From Nematostella vectensis (taxonomy: Eukaryota; Cnidaria; Anthozoa; Actiniaria; Edwardsiidae), in contig NC_064047.1 in the NCBI RefSeq assembly GCF_932526225.1, positions 8,423,994-8,483,993 of the forward strand: a stretch of 60,000 nt of DNA, given 5' to 3'. The position numbers were made by a program, and so were the translations under genes. The notes under the pieces are model-generated. The model saw nothing but the letters and a program-made list of their open reading frames with translations. It was not told the DNA's origin and ran no database searches. Positions 11,324 through 55,419 of the stretch are shown here, one piece after another (the stretch's first letter is position 1; the number at the start of each line of letters is the position of its first letter).

Positions 11324-12128
11324 CATTGCCCGAGACAGAAAAGGAATTTAGCGTAGCCCGGCCAACGATCTAATATACAAAACAAAAGGCCACTGGTTAA
11401 CAGCTAGCAAATATGCGCATAACGGGGGAACAGAGAACATAAAACTCCGAACAGCGACCTCGTGGCTTGCGAGCTCAAATGAGACTGAATTTCTGAGTTT
11501 TTTCCTTATATATCATACTATGAGTCCAGTGAGAATAGTGGTGGTGGTTGTGATGATGATGATGGTGGTGGTAGTGGTGATGATGATTGTGGTGGTGATG
11601 ATGTCAACCTAGAAGATGGTGATGACGACGACGATGATGATGATGACGATGATCGGATGATGATGATGATATTGATGACTGACTCATGCAAGATGATAAC
11701 AAAGAACAAATGCACAAGAGTAGTAACAAAACAATGAAGCACATATAACGACAGACTCGTACCAAGTCGTTATTTGCTGTTGCGCGGACATCCGTTGTAA
11801 CCCTGAAGCGGAGACGGATAAAAAATAACGTCAAACGAGTTCAGACCCCGAAACCGCATCCTGACCATCATGCACCGTGCGCTTTTTCAACCTTCCAAAA
11901 ATGCAACGCGCAGCGACTGGGTACGAGACTCATATAATTACAAGTAGAAAATATATCGATACCACAAATAAAAATTTAGTTCTATTTTCATACAAAAATA
12001 ATTACTGTATACTCCAAGTCAAAAACCCAAAACACCAAAAAAGTGCAAAAATGCTAATAAATTATCAATCCCATTTCTGTTTCGTTTAAATGATTCTGTC
12101 TAATATAATTATAGTTAAAATATGTCTA
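11324..12128. other. Intergenic DNA with a GAT/GGT-rich simple repeat
   Basis: An imperfect (GAT)n/(GGT)n tract occupies roughly 11536-11680, giving Ser/His-rich artefact ORFs on the minus strand. The rest should hold the DHDDS 3' UTR (minus strand). I could not identify a confident poly(A) signal. Confidence 0.6.
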
Positions 12129-14976
12129 TCAATTCTGCACTGTGCACATTCTGTGCAAGTAGTCAGTTCGTAGCTCGTCCAGCCCACTTAGAAATCTTTC
12201 TATTCTTTCCCTTTTCTTGTCCTGGTATTTCTCCACGCGGGCTTTCAGAGCTGGTTTCCTCATCAGTTCTTCATAGTGTGACCCACTTCCATTAGATGAT
12301 GATGAACCATTTGATACACACACATTTTCAGCTCGGAGTTCATTTAAAACCACTTCTAAATCGGCTTCCATTTCTTTATGAATTTTATCTTTTTGTGCAT
12401 CTTGTCGTATTTTCTACAGAACATAATAAAAGAAGAAAAAAAGGATAAGCGCTAGACCAAATAAAATTACTTCGTCAGATGGGATGTCCTCAGGCTGATA
12501 ACAGTAATTTTTTTCAAAAACAAGAACTCTTATATTGATTAATAATAGTTATCTAACCATCCACTCCAGGCTTCTTTTGAGGAAAAAGTTTGAGACACAG
12601 AGTGAAAACAGACCCTCATACATCCAACAATGCACTGCAGTCGACTCTTAGTCCAGCCACCGCTTTGCAAGAGCCTCCACTAGCAGCCGTTTTGTTGTTA
12701 TTTACATCAAGGGAGTTCCCTAGGGAATCATCCCTGTTACAATGATGCAATTCATTTTGTGTTAATACATTTTTTTTCTTTTCTAACTTTGTCAGAAATC
12801 AAGATCCATATTTCAACAACTGAGACATTTGCTTTAAGATTATCTATCCTATATCCTAGTAATAATTCCTTCGAGGTTTTGGAGTCCTGGTAAATTTTAG
12901 GGTGTTTGTGAGGTTTATAAAGACGATGAGTTTTAATAGGGGTGAGAGAGTTAATCCAACCATACCTGTATGGCAGTGAAGTTCCACTGGTAGGATAATA
13001 TCGCTGAGTAAAAATTCCAAACAGAGAATTCTGGCCAGAGCACTTTTAGAAACGAGAGACTTGTATAGGAGCACTGGAAATTCAATACACATAGCTTTTT
13101 AATTACAAGATAATTGACAAAGATAAGCAATCGTCAAATATAGAGGTAAACAGTTTATAAACTACAACAGATAATGAACAGAAAGGAGCAACTGATATAT
13201 CTTACCATCTATGCTATGCAATTAAAAGCTGGCCAAAAAATAACATCAAAACATTTCTAGCTCAGATAAACTCCTTACAAAGAGCATGTCATGAAAATCA
13301 ATATACAAATGTTAACTTTTCAGCCTTGTTACGTTACCTAACAATCACTCCATCACTTATCCCTTACCTGCCACAGTAGAAAGTCACTGAAACGAACTTC
13401 TCCTGACGTACGGATCAGCAGATCAGGCTCGGGTGATTGATGAGTGTACAGGCACTGGTCTAGTACATTCTCACTTATATCCCTTTTTGAGAGACAAAAG
13501 GCGAAGATCAGAGAGAGGTGGGGGGGGGGGGGGGGTGTAACTGTGTCTTTTAGGGCATTGATATTCCACATGTTCACTTACAGTACATACCTATGGAAGA
13601 GCGTAGAAGGCTTATATCAGAGAGAGGGGGAGGGGGAACACTGTGTCTTTAAGAGCACTGATCTACTCATACCGGCTTATATCTCTAGCCTAGCCTAAAC
13701 CTTTTTAGCCCAAATCTTTATGATACTGTCGTGGTAGTTACATAATTCAAATTACTCACATGGGTTTCAATGCTCCATCCTCTACAGCTTTTGCCATTGT
13801 TTTTATTGCTTCACAGATCTCATGTCGCGATGTATATGCCATGCACACATTAAGGACATGCCTTGAGAAAATAACAAAAACGCATTATTCGACAGTATAC
13901 TTCCATCTTGCTTCCTGGAAAAAAGACATCTCGAGTCAACACCACAATTATCTGGTATGTATACCTAGTTCTCATTAACTCGCCATACTATTCCATTCAT
14001 ACACCTAATTTAAAAAATATTTATAGCAGTTCTAAGACTGATAGGTACTAAAAAGTCTTAATTTCTGATGTTATAACTGCCATTTGCACTGACAAGAGGG
14101 TCAAACAAACTCCAAAAGAGTTTATCATTTTCATATTACCTTGTGTTGTGTTTAGAGAAGTTAACAGCTCTGGCTATAGATCGTTGTAGGTCATCAGGTA
14201 ACATAGAAAGGTCCCCAAGAACTCGCACACAAACACCATGTTTATCAATCATATCTCTGATATAGACAACAAACAAAGAAACAAACATATTAACAATAAA
14301 CCTTAACAAAGCCTTCAATAAACAACAGACATAACTTCTTAAGGGGGGGGGGGGGGTGAATAGGTTCGCGGATCTGCGGATTCGGCCCCGAAATGCTCAC
14401 AGATTTCGGATTTCGATGATTATTTCAGTGAATTGGCAGTTTTTGAAAATACGGCGGATCAAGGATCAGGACAATTTGGGCGCGTATTTCGGATTTTGGC
14501 TGCTTTGACGGTCGAATTTCGGATTTTAAATGAATTTCAATCGATGTTATTGTTTATCTATCAAACCATGTGGATCTAAAAATATCTGCGGAGCCACGGA
14601 TTTGCCCTGAAAATGTAGCAGTTCAGCGGATTTACATACCCCCAGTCACCCCCCCTTAAGGCATGTCATCAAGCTGGAAAAAAGGAATTACCCACTTTTG
14701 ACTCACTACTGAACTACGAATTAATAAAAGCACTGTTGTTAACACAATAAAATTTGATTCTTCTGTCTGATCATTACATTTGCATTCTGTATTTTATAGA
14801 GAGTGTTTAAAGAAGGCTCATAAGAAGATAAGACATAAATATTAGCATTGTTTTGCCTGGTAAATTTGATTATTTCACTGAAGTACTGGCCTAGTGTAAG
14901 TTCTGGGTTACTTCCTGACTGAAACTATTATTATTATTACTATTACTATTACTATTACTATTACTATTACTATTAC

Positions 14977-15034
<58 letters not shown>

Positions 15035-17378
15035 AAAATAAAATAAAAAAACAGAAAAAAATAGAGGGAATCAGTGGGAATCAAACCTGGGTTCGCTGCG
15101 GTCCAAGACAAGTGTCCACACCGCTGACTAAAATGTGGAATTGCTGAATCAAGCTGTAGCTAAATTTAGTTTTAATGTTATTGATATCGTACAGTTCGAA
15201 AAGTTTTTGCTAGCATGTTAAATTTCAGCATATTCTTTCAGGAAACAAAATAAAATAACCTGAATAATTGATCACGCTGCTGTCATACAATGTGTTTTAT
15301 GCATGTTAACATTCTAGAAACTCGCAAAATTGTTATTCGATGAATAAGCAAGGGCCGTGTTTGTACGAGTTTTGTTCGATATTTAGATTGGGAAGAATTG
15401 TGACAAATTTATTTGTGGAAATCTATTCTTTTCGATTTTGTCCTTCTAACAGAGGCTTTTTTTAATTACCCTGCAGGCTTTTCCCTTTGTTTTTCAAGGA
15501 CTTTAAAAGTCACAGTTTCGGCTAGTCGCTCTTTGAGCACAAATTCAAACAAACAACAACATTTTTTTAGTACTTGCCAACAAATTGGCAAGTACTAAAA
15601 CAAAGAGAATTAAAAGCTTTGCTAGCATTTTACTTGTTTTGTTTGCAAACTAACAGCTTGAATTGGACTGAACCTTAGAAGATCAATTGACCTCGGTGAC
15701 GAAGGCGCATTTGCACGCTCAACCCACATGGAAGACTTTTCTGAAGAAACTAGCTTATATACTTTAGCAGTTACAGGTCAATGACTCAGGCATCAGGCTT
15801 TAACCGGAAGTTGAATACCGAAAGTATACATATGAACTAAGGATCGCTGTGTTGCTAAAGCACAGAAAGACCACAAAAAGTTTACGGATGACCAATCCGA
15901 CCATCCAACTATCCCACGATCATGTGACACAGAAGTCCCTCCAATAACTCGTAAATGCTTTACAAGCATTCACCAGTTAAAAATGGGAAATATTCCAAAA
16001 TGATAATGTCTTCATATATCAAAGATACAAACAGTAACAGAAATCTACCTTTCCTCCAGAAGACGGTCAAATTTCTGTTTTGCGAGTTCCATCAAGCATT
16101 CAACCTCATCTTTAGATCTCTTGAAATTCTCTATACTAAAGGCATATACTGTGACCTCTGGTATACCAAGCTCGAAGCACCACTCGAGAACCTGAAAATG
16201 AAATAAGAAATTCTTGTCCATCTACAGTAGATCTGTTCCTAACACCTGATACAGCCTGATTGCGTGGTGATAATTTGTTTTAGTACAATAAGCCATTCTA
16301 AGTCAAGGCCCTACTAAGTTTTGTGACTTCCTTGTTTTCACCAGGGAAGACATGATTTAAAAAAAACCCACAAATATCCGTGTCAGTTATACCTTCCTGT
16401 CAACTCTCCCGCATTAGACTAAAGTCTAAAGATCTTGAACCTTTTCTCAAGCCTTTTTTTAAATATCCATACATTTACTGTATTCTCTCGCATTAGCTAT
16501 CTTAAAATTCATTCACTGTATTTTATCAAGATTTTTCCTAAAAGAGGTTGACAACTATTGCTATATAATCAAGCAATGATGTGATCTAGCCACTATCTCT
16601 TACATAATCATAATAGTTAGTAATACCAATCTCATATATTCAGCACTATAACCGCTTTGTTGCTATCTTAATTTGTGGTGAAGGATTAAAGGTGAAGAGG
16701 GGTGGGGTTGGAAAGGGACAGGGTGATGAGGGCGCATTTACAAAGACAGATAGGGCTACATCTAGTACTCGATTAAAATCAAGGTAACAACTATAAAACA
16801 CCGGTGATAATCGACATGCATCCTTTGATAAGCAAAACAGGCATTTATTTTTAGAAAGTTTTGGAAAAAACTGGGATAGGAGTAAAATTTACAATAGAAT
16901 GTTTGTAAACAATGTTGAGCCTTGTCTGGTATCATGCAAAATATACATATATTCTCTGTATACGTATTTCAAAATGAGCTTAATCAAAGCAAAGTTCTTG
17001 TATTTTGAAATCTCAAAAGGAAACCTTGTTTTGATATTTTTGCCTACGTGGACAGAAGAGGAGCATTTTCCACTGATAACGATAAATAATCTTACACAAG
17101 TATACTGCGTTGCATAACTCGAAGGAAATAGCCCCAAGAGATTGAAATCCCACGCATCAGAAAGAGAAAGCTAAATATTCGTATATTTTACAGACCTCAG
17201 TGAGTTTTTCGAAGCCCTTTTCGTGGCCTTTGGATCTTTCGCAATTCACTTTCTTTGCGAACCGGCGATTTCCGTCCATTATTATCGCTACATGTTTTGG
17301 TATTTCCCCAGATTTCAGCACATTGCTACAGAAATTTCGAATGTAGCTTGTATTTTGTTTTTCCTTGAACCAAGCCAT
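12129..17378 (-). CDS. DHDDS: Dehydrodolichyl diphosphate synthase catalytic subunit
   Basis: Seven exons in transcript order: 17378-17196, 16191-16049, 14256-14140, 13861-13760, 13482-13368, 13073-12966, 12413-12129 (TGA). Every junction is GT/AG and phases close, giving 350 aa, close to human DHDDS (333). The enzyme adds isopentenyl units in cis to farnesyl diphosphate at the ER membrane to make the dolichol backbone, working with the NUS1/NgBR subunit. Seen: [15 protein letters not shown] with catalytic Asp about residue 35; [56 protein letters not shown] at about 205-219; [16 protein letters not shown]. The C-terminal tail is charged and helical ([13 protein letters not shown]), as in animal DHDDS, and lacks the RxG motif, which NgBR supplies in this family. 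It is convergent with the channel gene and divergent from PHIP. Confidence 0.95.
14338..14660. mobile_element. Inverted-repeat element in a DHDDS intron
   Basis: Termini 'cttaagggggggggg...tga' and 'tcacccccccttaag' are inverted. The interior repeats 'gcggatctgcggattcgg'-like phrases. It is non-coding and lies between exons 3 and 2. Confidence 0.7.
14930..15125 (-). mobile_element. tRNA-derived SINE-like element with (TAA)n tail
   Basis: Read on the minus strand from 15125: 'tagtcagcggtgtgg' resembles a pol III A box and 'ggtttgattcc' a B box, spaced as in a tRNA and followed by a T-rich stretch and a long (taa/tag)n tail down to about 14925. This is the usual SINE order (tRNA-like head, short body, simple-repeat tail). 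A plain tRNA pseudogene is the alternative. Confidence 0.65.
15565..15600. repeat. Perfect 16-bp hairpin, 4-nt loop
   Basis: 'ttttagtacttgccaa', loop 'caaa', 'ttggcaagtactaaaa'. It lies in the DHDDS intron between exons 3 and 2. No obvious function. Confidence 0.85.
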
Positions 17379-17919
17379 GAAAATAAAAAAATTAAACTAC
17401 GTCTTTTTCCTCAAACTAGAAATTCGCGGCGAGTTGTGAACAGGAGAGCATGCGCTAGCACAGCACTCTAAATTCCGCTCAATAGCTCATAATAATGCGC
17501 TCTGTGATTGGTCTGGTGCATTGCGGACATTTCGAATTCTGCTTTTGTGATAGCTAAAATTCAGCACAAAAGTGTGGTAAAAGAAATAAAAGCAACATTT
17601 ATATTAAAAGTTATAACATGAATTTATGAGGCGTTTTTATTTTTTTCCATGGAGTTTGAGCCGAGTAGGATTTGTGTTATGTTCGTGACTTGATATGACT
17701 TGGCCAATCAGCTCTTAGTTTCTACGAGGTTGTACATAATAAGTGTTAGTTCAAAAGTGATGTCATGACAAAGACAAGTTCAAGGCTGTTTGCCGCCATG
17801 TCACGCTGTAACCGTGCTAAGAATTCGTGAATCTACACAACTTTTATGGCCAACAAAGCGAAAGATACGGACTTTAACTAGTCCAGGGATAGTAAACACA
17901 CAACCAGTAAACCATCCCA
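17379..17919. promoter_or_regulatory. Divergent promoter region of DHDDS and PHIP
   Basis: The DHDDS start codon (17378, minus) and the PHIP start codon (17920, plus) are 541 bp apart. The interval contains two CCAAT-type motifs ('gattggtc' near 17504 and 'ggccaatcag' near 17702) and no clear TATA box. Housekeeping-type divergent transcription is inferred from position. Confidence 0.6.
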
Positions 17920-45801
<27,882 letters not shown>

Positions 45802-46620
45802 TCTTGATGCTTATTCAATGTAGCAAAGGATACTAGTCTTATTCGAATAAGCCCGCTAAAAATGCTTGGATTTTTTTTTTTTTTTTAATGAGCCCGCTAA
45901 GAATGCTTGGACTGTTTGAGTAAGCGCGCTAGGGATGCCGGGTTTCTTCGAGTGGTTTGCGAATTACCGAAGCTTAGATATACTAAATACTACATATTTA
46001 TATAAAATTTGACAAAGTAGAGTTCTACCATTAACAGATAAGCATGAAAATAAATATCTGATATAATTGTCGCGAGCATAAAGATTCTAGATTAATAATA
46101 TAAGCTATATAGTTGTAACTAGTAGTCAGTATGTGTAAATGTGATACGAACATTGAAGACACCGCTGTTTCTAATTTTCGCGGGCACGCCTAACCAATTT
46201 CACGGCTTTTCGTTCTCATCTGGTGTCCGCACGTGGAAAATGAAAGGTGACCGCTATGCTAGCGGATATTTTTTGGCAAGTTTGTACATTTTTATAAGCC
46301 TAAATCTGGCAATTCTAGAATAGATTTTTTTCTACCGAAGTCTGCTTTTCATCAAAGAATGACTAGCTATAATTATTTATTGCTGTGCAAGGGTTTTTGA
46401 TATGTTTTGATTTATCTTTATTCATGACGATACCTGTACCTTTTCCTCTCCTTCCCTGGAAAATTTGTAAAATTTCTTCCTCAGTTCGCCTCCGAACCTG
46501 AATATTACGATATCAGCCTATTACTTTGTCAGTACTGCTGTATATTATAAAAAAAAAATGTTTTTTTTCTATTTTTGTATGGTTTGTGCATATTTCTTAT
46601 GGCTTATTTGCGAATAAATT
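45802..46620 (+). other. PHIP 3' UTR
   Basis: AT-rich sequence after the stop, with two 'gcccgctaa(a/g)aatgcttgg' repeats at 45850-45910. No other ORF of note. Confidence 0.7.
46613..46618 (+). terminator. Poly(A) signal of PHIP
   Basis: AATAAA followed within about 25 bp by a GT-rich downstream element ('ttattgttgtgcaagtcttg'). It is the best signal between the PHIP stop and AGXT. Confidence 0.7.
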
Positions 46621-47228
46621 CTAGAAAAGTTATTGTTGTGCAAGTCTTGTGTGTGTGATTCAAGGAAGAGAAACGCGGCAAATGGGATTCTAGAACATCC
46701 GTTTGAACCATGAACCTTGATTTATTTTATTATTCATCAAGGAAGAATGCAATAAATCAGGCTGAATCTTCCTCCTTCACGATAGTATACTGTTTCCTTG
46801 ACAAATATGCCAGGGTCATGCAGACAATTCCAGCTATGAACCATTGTCCCACGCAAGCTTCCCGCCAAAACAGGTCAAGCCGGTTATTGGCTGGGGTTAC
46901 ATGCGAGCCATCATGAGCATGCGTCGATCATAGGATCCTCTGACGTCATCACTCCTACGCAACTTACACTGTTTGACGGAAGTTTATTGTTGTAAGTCAC
47001 GATTTTTTCACAAATAATTGCCATAGTAAATAGCGACTTAACCAATTTAATAATTACCAATAAGTCTCTGTGATATTAAGCGTCAGTAATTTGGGAGGTT
47101 GATGAAGTATTTCAGCTTATTTCTTTGCTGTTGGCCCAGTTTGCTTATCGTATCTCCTTTGCAAATTAGGAAAACCAATATCCGGTTACAAACTGGTTTT
47201 CCCCGAGACGTGACACGTTACCTTCTAA
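46621..47228. other. Intergenic region PHIP-AGXT
   Basis: No gene seen. It contains a CRE-like 'ctgacgtcat' at about 46940, possibly part of the AGXT promoter. Confidence 0.5.
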
Positions 47229-47347
47229 GTCACGTGACAAAATTATATAAATACACACCCCCAAAAATTAACCAGTCAGAATCAACAAGAGAGGATACTA
47301 AATTGACTGGTGCCTGAGAGGGATAACGTAAGGAACCGGGTATAAAA
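47229..47347 (+). promoter_or_regulatory. AGXT promoter with two TATA boxes
   Basis: A palindromic E-box GTCACGTGAC (47229-47238) precedes TATATAAAT (47244-47252); a second TATAAAA lies at 47341-47347. With usual spacing of about 28-31 bp, the first would start RNA near 47273, before the ATG at 47363, and the second near 47370, just after that ATG but before the in-frame ATG at 47453. Confidence 0.55.
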
Positions 47348-47362
47348 ACCTTCGAACCAATC

Positions 47363-51859
<4,497 letters not shown>

Positions 51860-52112
51860 TCTGGCAAGGTGCTCCCCAGCCTGGCCAGTGAAGACCTAGT
51901 TACATCCTTATTGTAACATAGCTTCAGGCCTTGGAAAATTTATAATCAGTAGAATGTTCATATGTAGTAAATAGGTAGATGTTTTTAAATGATCCTTCAA
52001 TTTCGGCATAAAATGCCTGGTGTATATGATTAATCATTTTACCTCGGTTTTATTGTTATTATTATTATTTAGCTCTTTGAATTTTGAAATTTCAAATAGA
52101 TTATACATAATC

Positions 52113-52118
52113 AATAAA
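52113..52118 (+). terminator. Poly(A) signal for the proximal AGXT end
   Basis: AATAAA in 'ataatcaataaatgttttgc', about 250 bp after the proximal stop. A second AATAAA is at 52255-52260. Confidence 0.6.
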
Positions 52119-52784
52119 TGTTTTGCTTAGCCTTGAAAATTCATCCTGTACATAATATCTAGTCTTTTAAGGTATATAATAATGTAGTAGCTGGTAATAT
52201 TTGTAAAGATTAAATATCTATCAGAAATTGGTTATATTGTTAGTAGGTGCATAAAATAAAGGGTTATTAGGTAGCATGTAATAATATGGCCATTTCAAAA
52301 GTCGCTATCCATTAGATGGGTCATTAACAATTCTATGGGCTCTTGGTGCCGGATATATTTTCTTGTGAATGTCATTTTGCAGGATATTTTTTATCGGAAT
52401 CATAAAAAAATGCGAATAAGTATGATTATTTTTTCTTTATCCATACAATTTCCATACAATTGTAGATCTACCACATTTTCTGTAATTCTGCACCCCTCCC
52501 CTTATCAAACTGATAAATGAGCCCTGCATTACCTGTAACTCGAGTGTGTTATATTAACAATCTGTTAAAGATGTTTTTTTGTGAAACTCCAAATAAGGTA
52601 GAAACGACGGTTTTTAATTGCTTCTGTGTTGATTAAAACACTTTCCTACGGATAGAGGGCTGTTAGAGCTAAAATCCTGGCGCAGGGTTACCTGTGGTCT
52701 TAAAGAGTTTACTGGGGCTCTCGCGGTATTGTGACGTCATCCCACTCGCGTTTGTGTTTATTTCCGCTTCCGGTTTATTTTCAG

Positions 52785-52895
52785 GTCTGGAGGCTTGGTT
52801 TTATGGGCTTCAATTCGGAAAAGCATTACGTGACACTCGCACTGCGCATGCTCAAGGAAGCAATGGAGCATGTCGGGTACAAAGCAAGGCTGTGA
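52785..52895 (+). CDS. AGXT: Alternative terminal exon of AGXT ending in the PTS1-type tripeptide ARL
   Basis: After the acceptor 'ttattttcag' the phase-0 reading VWRLGFMGFNSEKHYVTLAL...GYKARL-stop aligns with the proximal last exon (VWRIGMMGFNSHKENVPAVL...SAGK-stop). Both exons are exactly 111 nt and both accept the phase-0 donor at 50444. AATAAA lies 10 nt after the stop (52905-52910). Ala-Arg-Leu fits the peroxisomal consensus (S/A/C)(K/R/H)(L/M). The exon is intact and conserved at protein level (VWR-G-MGFNS) although its DNA has diverged, which argues for function. Splicing exon 50399-50444 to it would give a 428-residue isoform (or 398 from Met31) with a peroxisomal tail. Confidence 0.85.
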   Translation, partial: VWRLGFMGFNSEKHYVTLALRMLKEAMEHVGYKARL

Positions 52896-52904
52896 ATTTA
52901 CCAC

Positions 52905-52910
52905 AATAAA
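52905..52910 (+). terminator. Poly(A) signal for the distal AGXT end
   Basis: AATAAATAAA directly after the ARL stop codon, with T/G-rich sequence ('tttttgttttttgttctc') about 20 bp further on. Confidence 0.7.
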
Positions 52911-53754
52911 TAAAAGTAGAAAATATAATTTTTGTTTTTTGTTCTCATTTGCCGTTCACAATGTATTTGCTATCTAGATGCCAATTGATTATTTTCAAAC
53001 TTGAAAAAAAAAAAACACATCTTCGGTAGCCTCCCTCGCAGGCGTTTTTAGGCGAGCGTTCGCTTCAGTCTCCGCGTATCCCTGGGTTCAACGAGGATGA
53101 ATACCCTCGAAACCCGAAAGTTTAGTTCTAGTTGAACGGGAAAGCACCTAAAGCCGAAATAACGGACCAGTTTTTTTATTGTTCCTTATATTTATTCACT
53201 GGCATTGTAATTTATTAACCCGTTGTTATATTTCCCAGTATTAAACAATTGTTGAATGCATTACAACATAGGTATTGCCTCAAAGAGAGAGAATTGTAAA
53301 ATGGACTTTCACCACCCTAACACACCTGCCGTAGCCCCATGAAGTGTGAAATTATAATAAAGATGGTGAAATTATAATAAAGATCAGATAAACCGATGAC
53401 TCAGGTTAACCATTTGCTGTATGATCTGACTGGATTATTTTTGTCTACGCTGCCCACAAATGGGCATCCGCAGACTATATTATCGGCTTGTGCGATCTGC
53501 GTAAACGCGCCCGCGGCATGTAGCGGTTTACCTTCTCAATTCGTGAGATCTAGCACGTTTCTATTTGACGTTTTCACCGTACTTGCCCACCCATTCCGCC
53601 ACGTGCCTAGGAAGCAAGTGATTGCTTTGATGAATTCTTCCAAAAATGCACCATAGTCCGTACCAGTTAGTGTACTTATTTTGTATTCGTGATTGCGTTG
53701 TCCTTTCCGAACAGATTCTTGATTCTCAGTCATCCTGCACTATAAGGAATCTAG
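52911..53754. other. Intergenic DNA
   Basis: No supported gene. 53040-53110 carries a fragment resembling the end of the foldback at 43150. An 86-codon plus ORF at 53396-53656 has no recognised motif and no splice or promoter support. Confidence 0.5.
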
Positions 53755-53916
53755 GAGGGGGGCGTAAGGGTTTGCGATGATGTGGTTTTGCCTTAAATCT
53801 GGCGCGGTTTTTCGTATTTTATTCCGCGGTATCTAGACTGCGTGGTTTACGGTTTTTCTATGCGGTTTTCGCACCCCCCCCCATCACGCCCCCCCCCCCC
53901 CCCCCCCCCCCGCCCC
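53755..53916. mobile_element. G/C-run inverted-repeat element, copy 1
   Basis: Begins 'ggggggcgtaagggtttgcg' and ends in a C-run with 'catcacgccccccc'; interior 'tgtggttttgccttaaatc' and 'gtggtttacggtttt'. Same-orientation copy at 55234-55419. Confidence 0.75.
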
Positions 53917-53990
53917 TCGTCTAGTTGATAAGGAGTCTAAGTGATAATAAATCGTTAGTCTCAGTTTGTAACGCCTCGTTACATATCATT

Positions 53991-54560
53991 CTAATATAAG
54001 AAGAATCTCTCTTGAACCACCGTCTTTACAATCAAAGCCTTACGTAGCTTGTACAGTGACAGCTCGCCGTCTTCCGTGCCTGTGTTTTTCTCGATCGCTC
54101 TACAAATTCCCGTTCTGCGGAAGCAATACCCCTTTGGTGGCTCGGCCAGGTATTCCACCCCATCATATTTCTTTCTCTGAGTACCTTCCATTTCTAACGG
54201 ACACGGCTCCGTCGTGTTTCCTTGTGTTTCTGTTTTCTCGATCAAGTAAGCTTTCGTAGAAAGATGTTTTTGTGTCTGGCCATTACTCCCATTGCTTAAT
54301 TGCAATGTTCTCGGTTCAAATCCGCCATGACCGTGTTGATTAGCGTTGTCTAGAATCTCGCTTGACTTCCACTTTCTGGTATTTCGCTGGCTCTCATTTG
54401 GGACTTCTTCAGAGCTCAGTTGCTTCCGTGGTTTGAAGCATTTCTTTAACCTTAGAATATGACTTTTTCTATTTTTCTCGTTCTCACCATTTTTTTGTTC
54501 TTCACTTGGTCCTGGATTTTGGTTAACCTCGATGTTACCGTTGGGTTTAAAAGTGTCCAT
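53991..54560 (-). CDS. Hypothetical 189-aa protein, single exon
   Basis: Uninterrupted from ATG at 54560 to a stop at 53991. The product is hydrophilic and Lys/Glu/Asn-rich (MDTFKPNGNIEVNQNPGPSE; KKCFKPRKQ), without signal peptide, membrane segment or a family I recognise. A B-box-like GGTTCAAATCC (plus strand, 54313-54323) lies inside it, so part of the ORF may derive from a tRNA-related repeat. It sits between two direct copies of one short element (53755, 55234). It could be a lineage-specific gene or a chance ORF. Confidence 0.4.
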   Translation of the reverse strand: MDTFKPNGNIEVNQNPGPSEEQKNGENEKNRKSHILRLKKCFKPRKQLSSEEVPNESQRNTRKWKSSEILDNANQHGHGGFEPRTLQLSNGSNGQTQKHLSTKAYLIEKTETQGNTTEPCPLEMEGTQRKKYDGVEYLAEPPKGYCFRRTGICRAIEKNTGTEDGELSLYKLRKALIVKTVVQERFFLY

Positions 54561-55233
54561 GATACCTGGACGTTTGATGACCCCGACAAAGCGATCTCGT
54601 TTTTCTTACAAGAATAATGATAAATGTTCAAGATAATCCAAGAATTATATTGGTGTAATGGAACCGGATATAGAGGGCGTAATTTGAAATGCAAACAATA
54701 TTTGAAGAAAGCGGAATTACGAATTTGAAAAGCATTGCTTTTCTTAATAATGTAAGATGTAATTTCACTGGCACACGTTAATTTGTCGAATTATAGCAAA
54801 CAGAATTCTAATATTGCCTAAATTGTTTTACTTGTATAAACGATATAGACAGTGAAGCCCATCAACCTATAACAATGACTCCATTTCAACAAACCATCCA
54901 TTTGGGATGCATACGTTTTGACGTACTTGAATAACAACAAGAACCGCTTCGGAATAACGGAGTCACAGCCTTTTCCCTTCTAACTAGTGATAACATTTAC
55001 GCTCTTTTCAGGGTGAGGCTGAGCCGTTCTCATTTTTTAAAAATTATGTTCTTTAAATTCAGTGATTAGTTACTGAATATAAAGATACAATACCACTGAT
55101 ATATAAAAAAGAGAATGAATCAGGTGAAAGCTAAAAATAGCGTTCAAAGTCTTACCCGTTGTCGCCGCGAAGCTCGGAGTCTCTGGTACCCAGGGTATCA
55201 AAGTCCCAATGAGAGACACAATTTGATAATGTA

Positions 55234-55419
55234 AGGAGGGTTTGGGTAAGGGTTTGCGGTGATGCGGTTTTGCCTTAAATCGGTGTGGTTTTTATTTTAT
55301 TTCGCGGTATTGCAGTTTCTCTAGACTTCGCGGTTTACGGTTATTGACTTATTTTGACGGTTTTTTGCCTTTTTCTGTGCGGTGTTGAGTGCGTTTTTCG
55401 CCCCCCTTACGCCCCCTTT
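55234..55419. mobile_element. G/C-run inverted-repeat element, copy 2
   Basis: 'ggagggtttgggtaagggtt' to 'cgccccccttacgccccctt', interior matching copy 1 ('gatgcggttttgccttaaat', 'cgcggtttacggtt'). Confidence 0.75.

Noticed and set aside
14908-15111. Poly-Ile/Val minus ORF
   Set aside because: Arises from the (TAA)n tail of the SINE-like element.
52700-52895. Processed pseudogene of AGXT
   Set aside because: Only the last exon is present, with a proper acceptor, intact frame, equal length and its own poly(A) signal; a retrocopy would lack the intronic acceptor and include upstream exons.
53396-53656. 86-aa plus ORF downstream of AGXT
   Set aside because: No recognisable motif, no splice or promoter context, and ORFs of this length are expected by chance.
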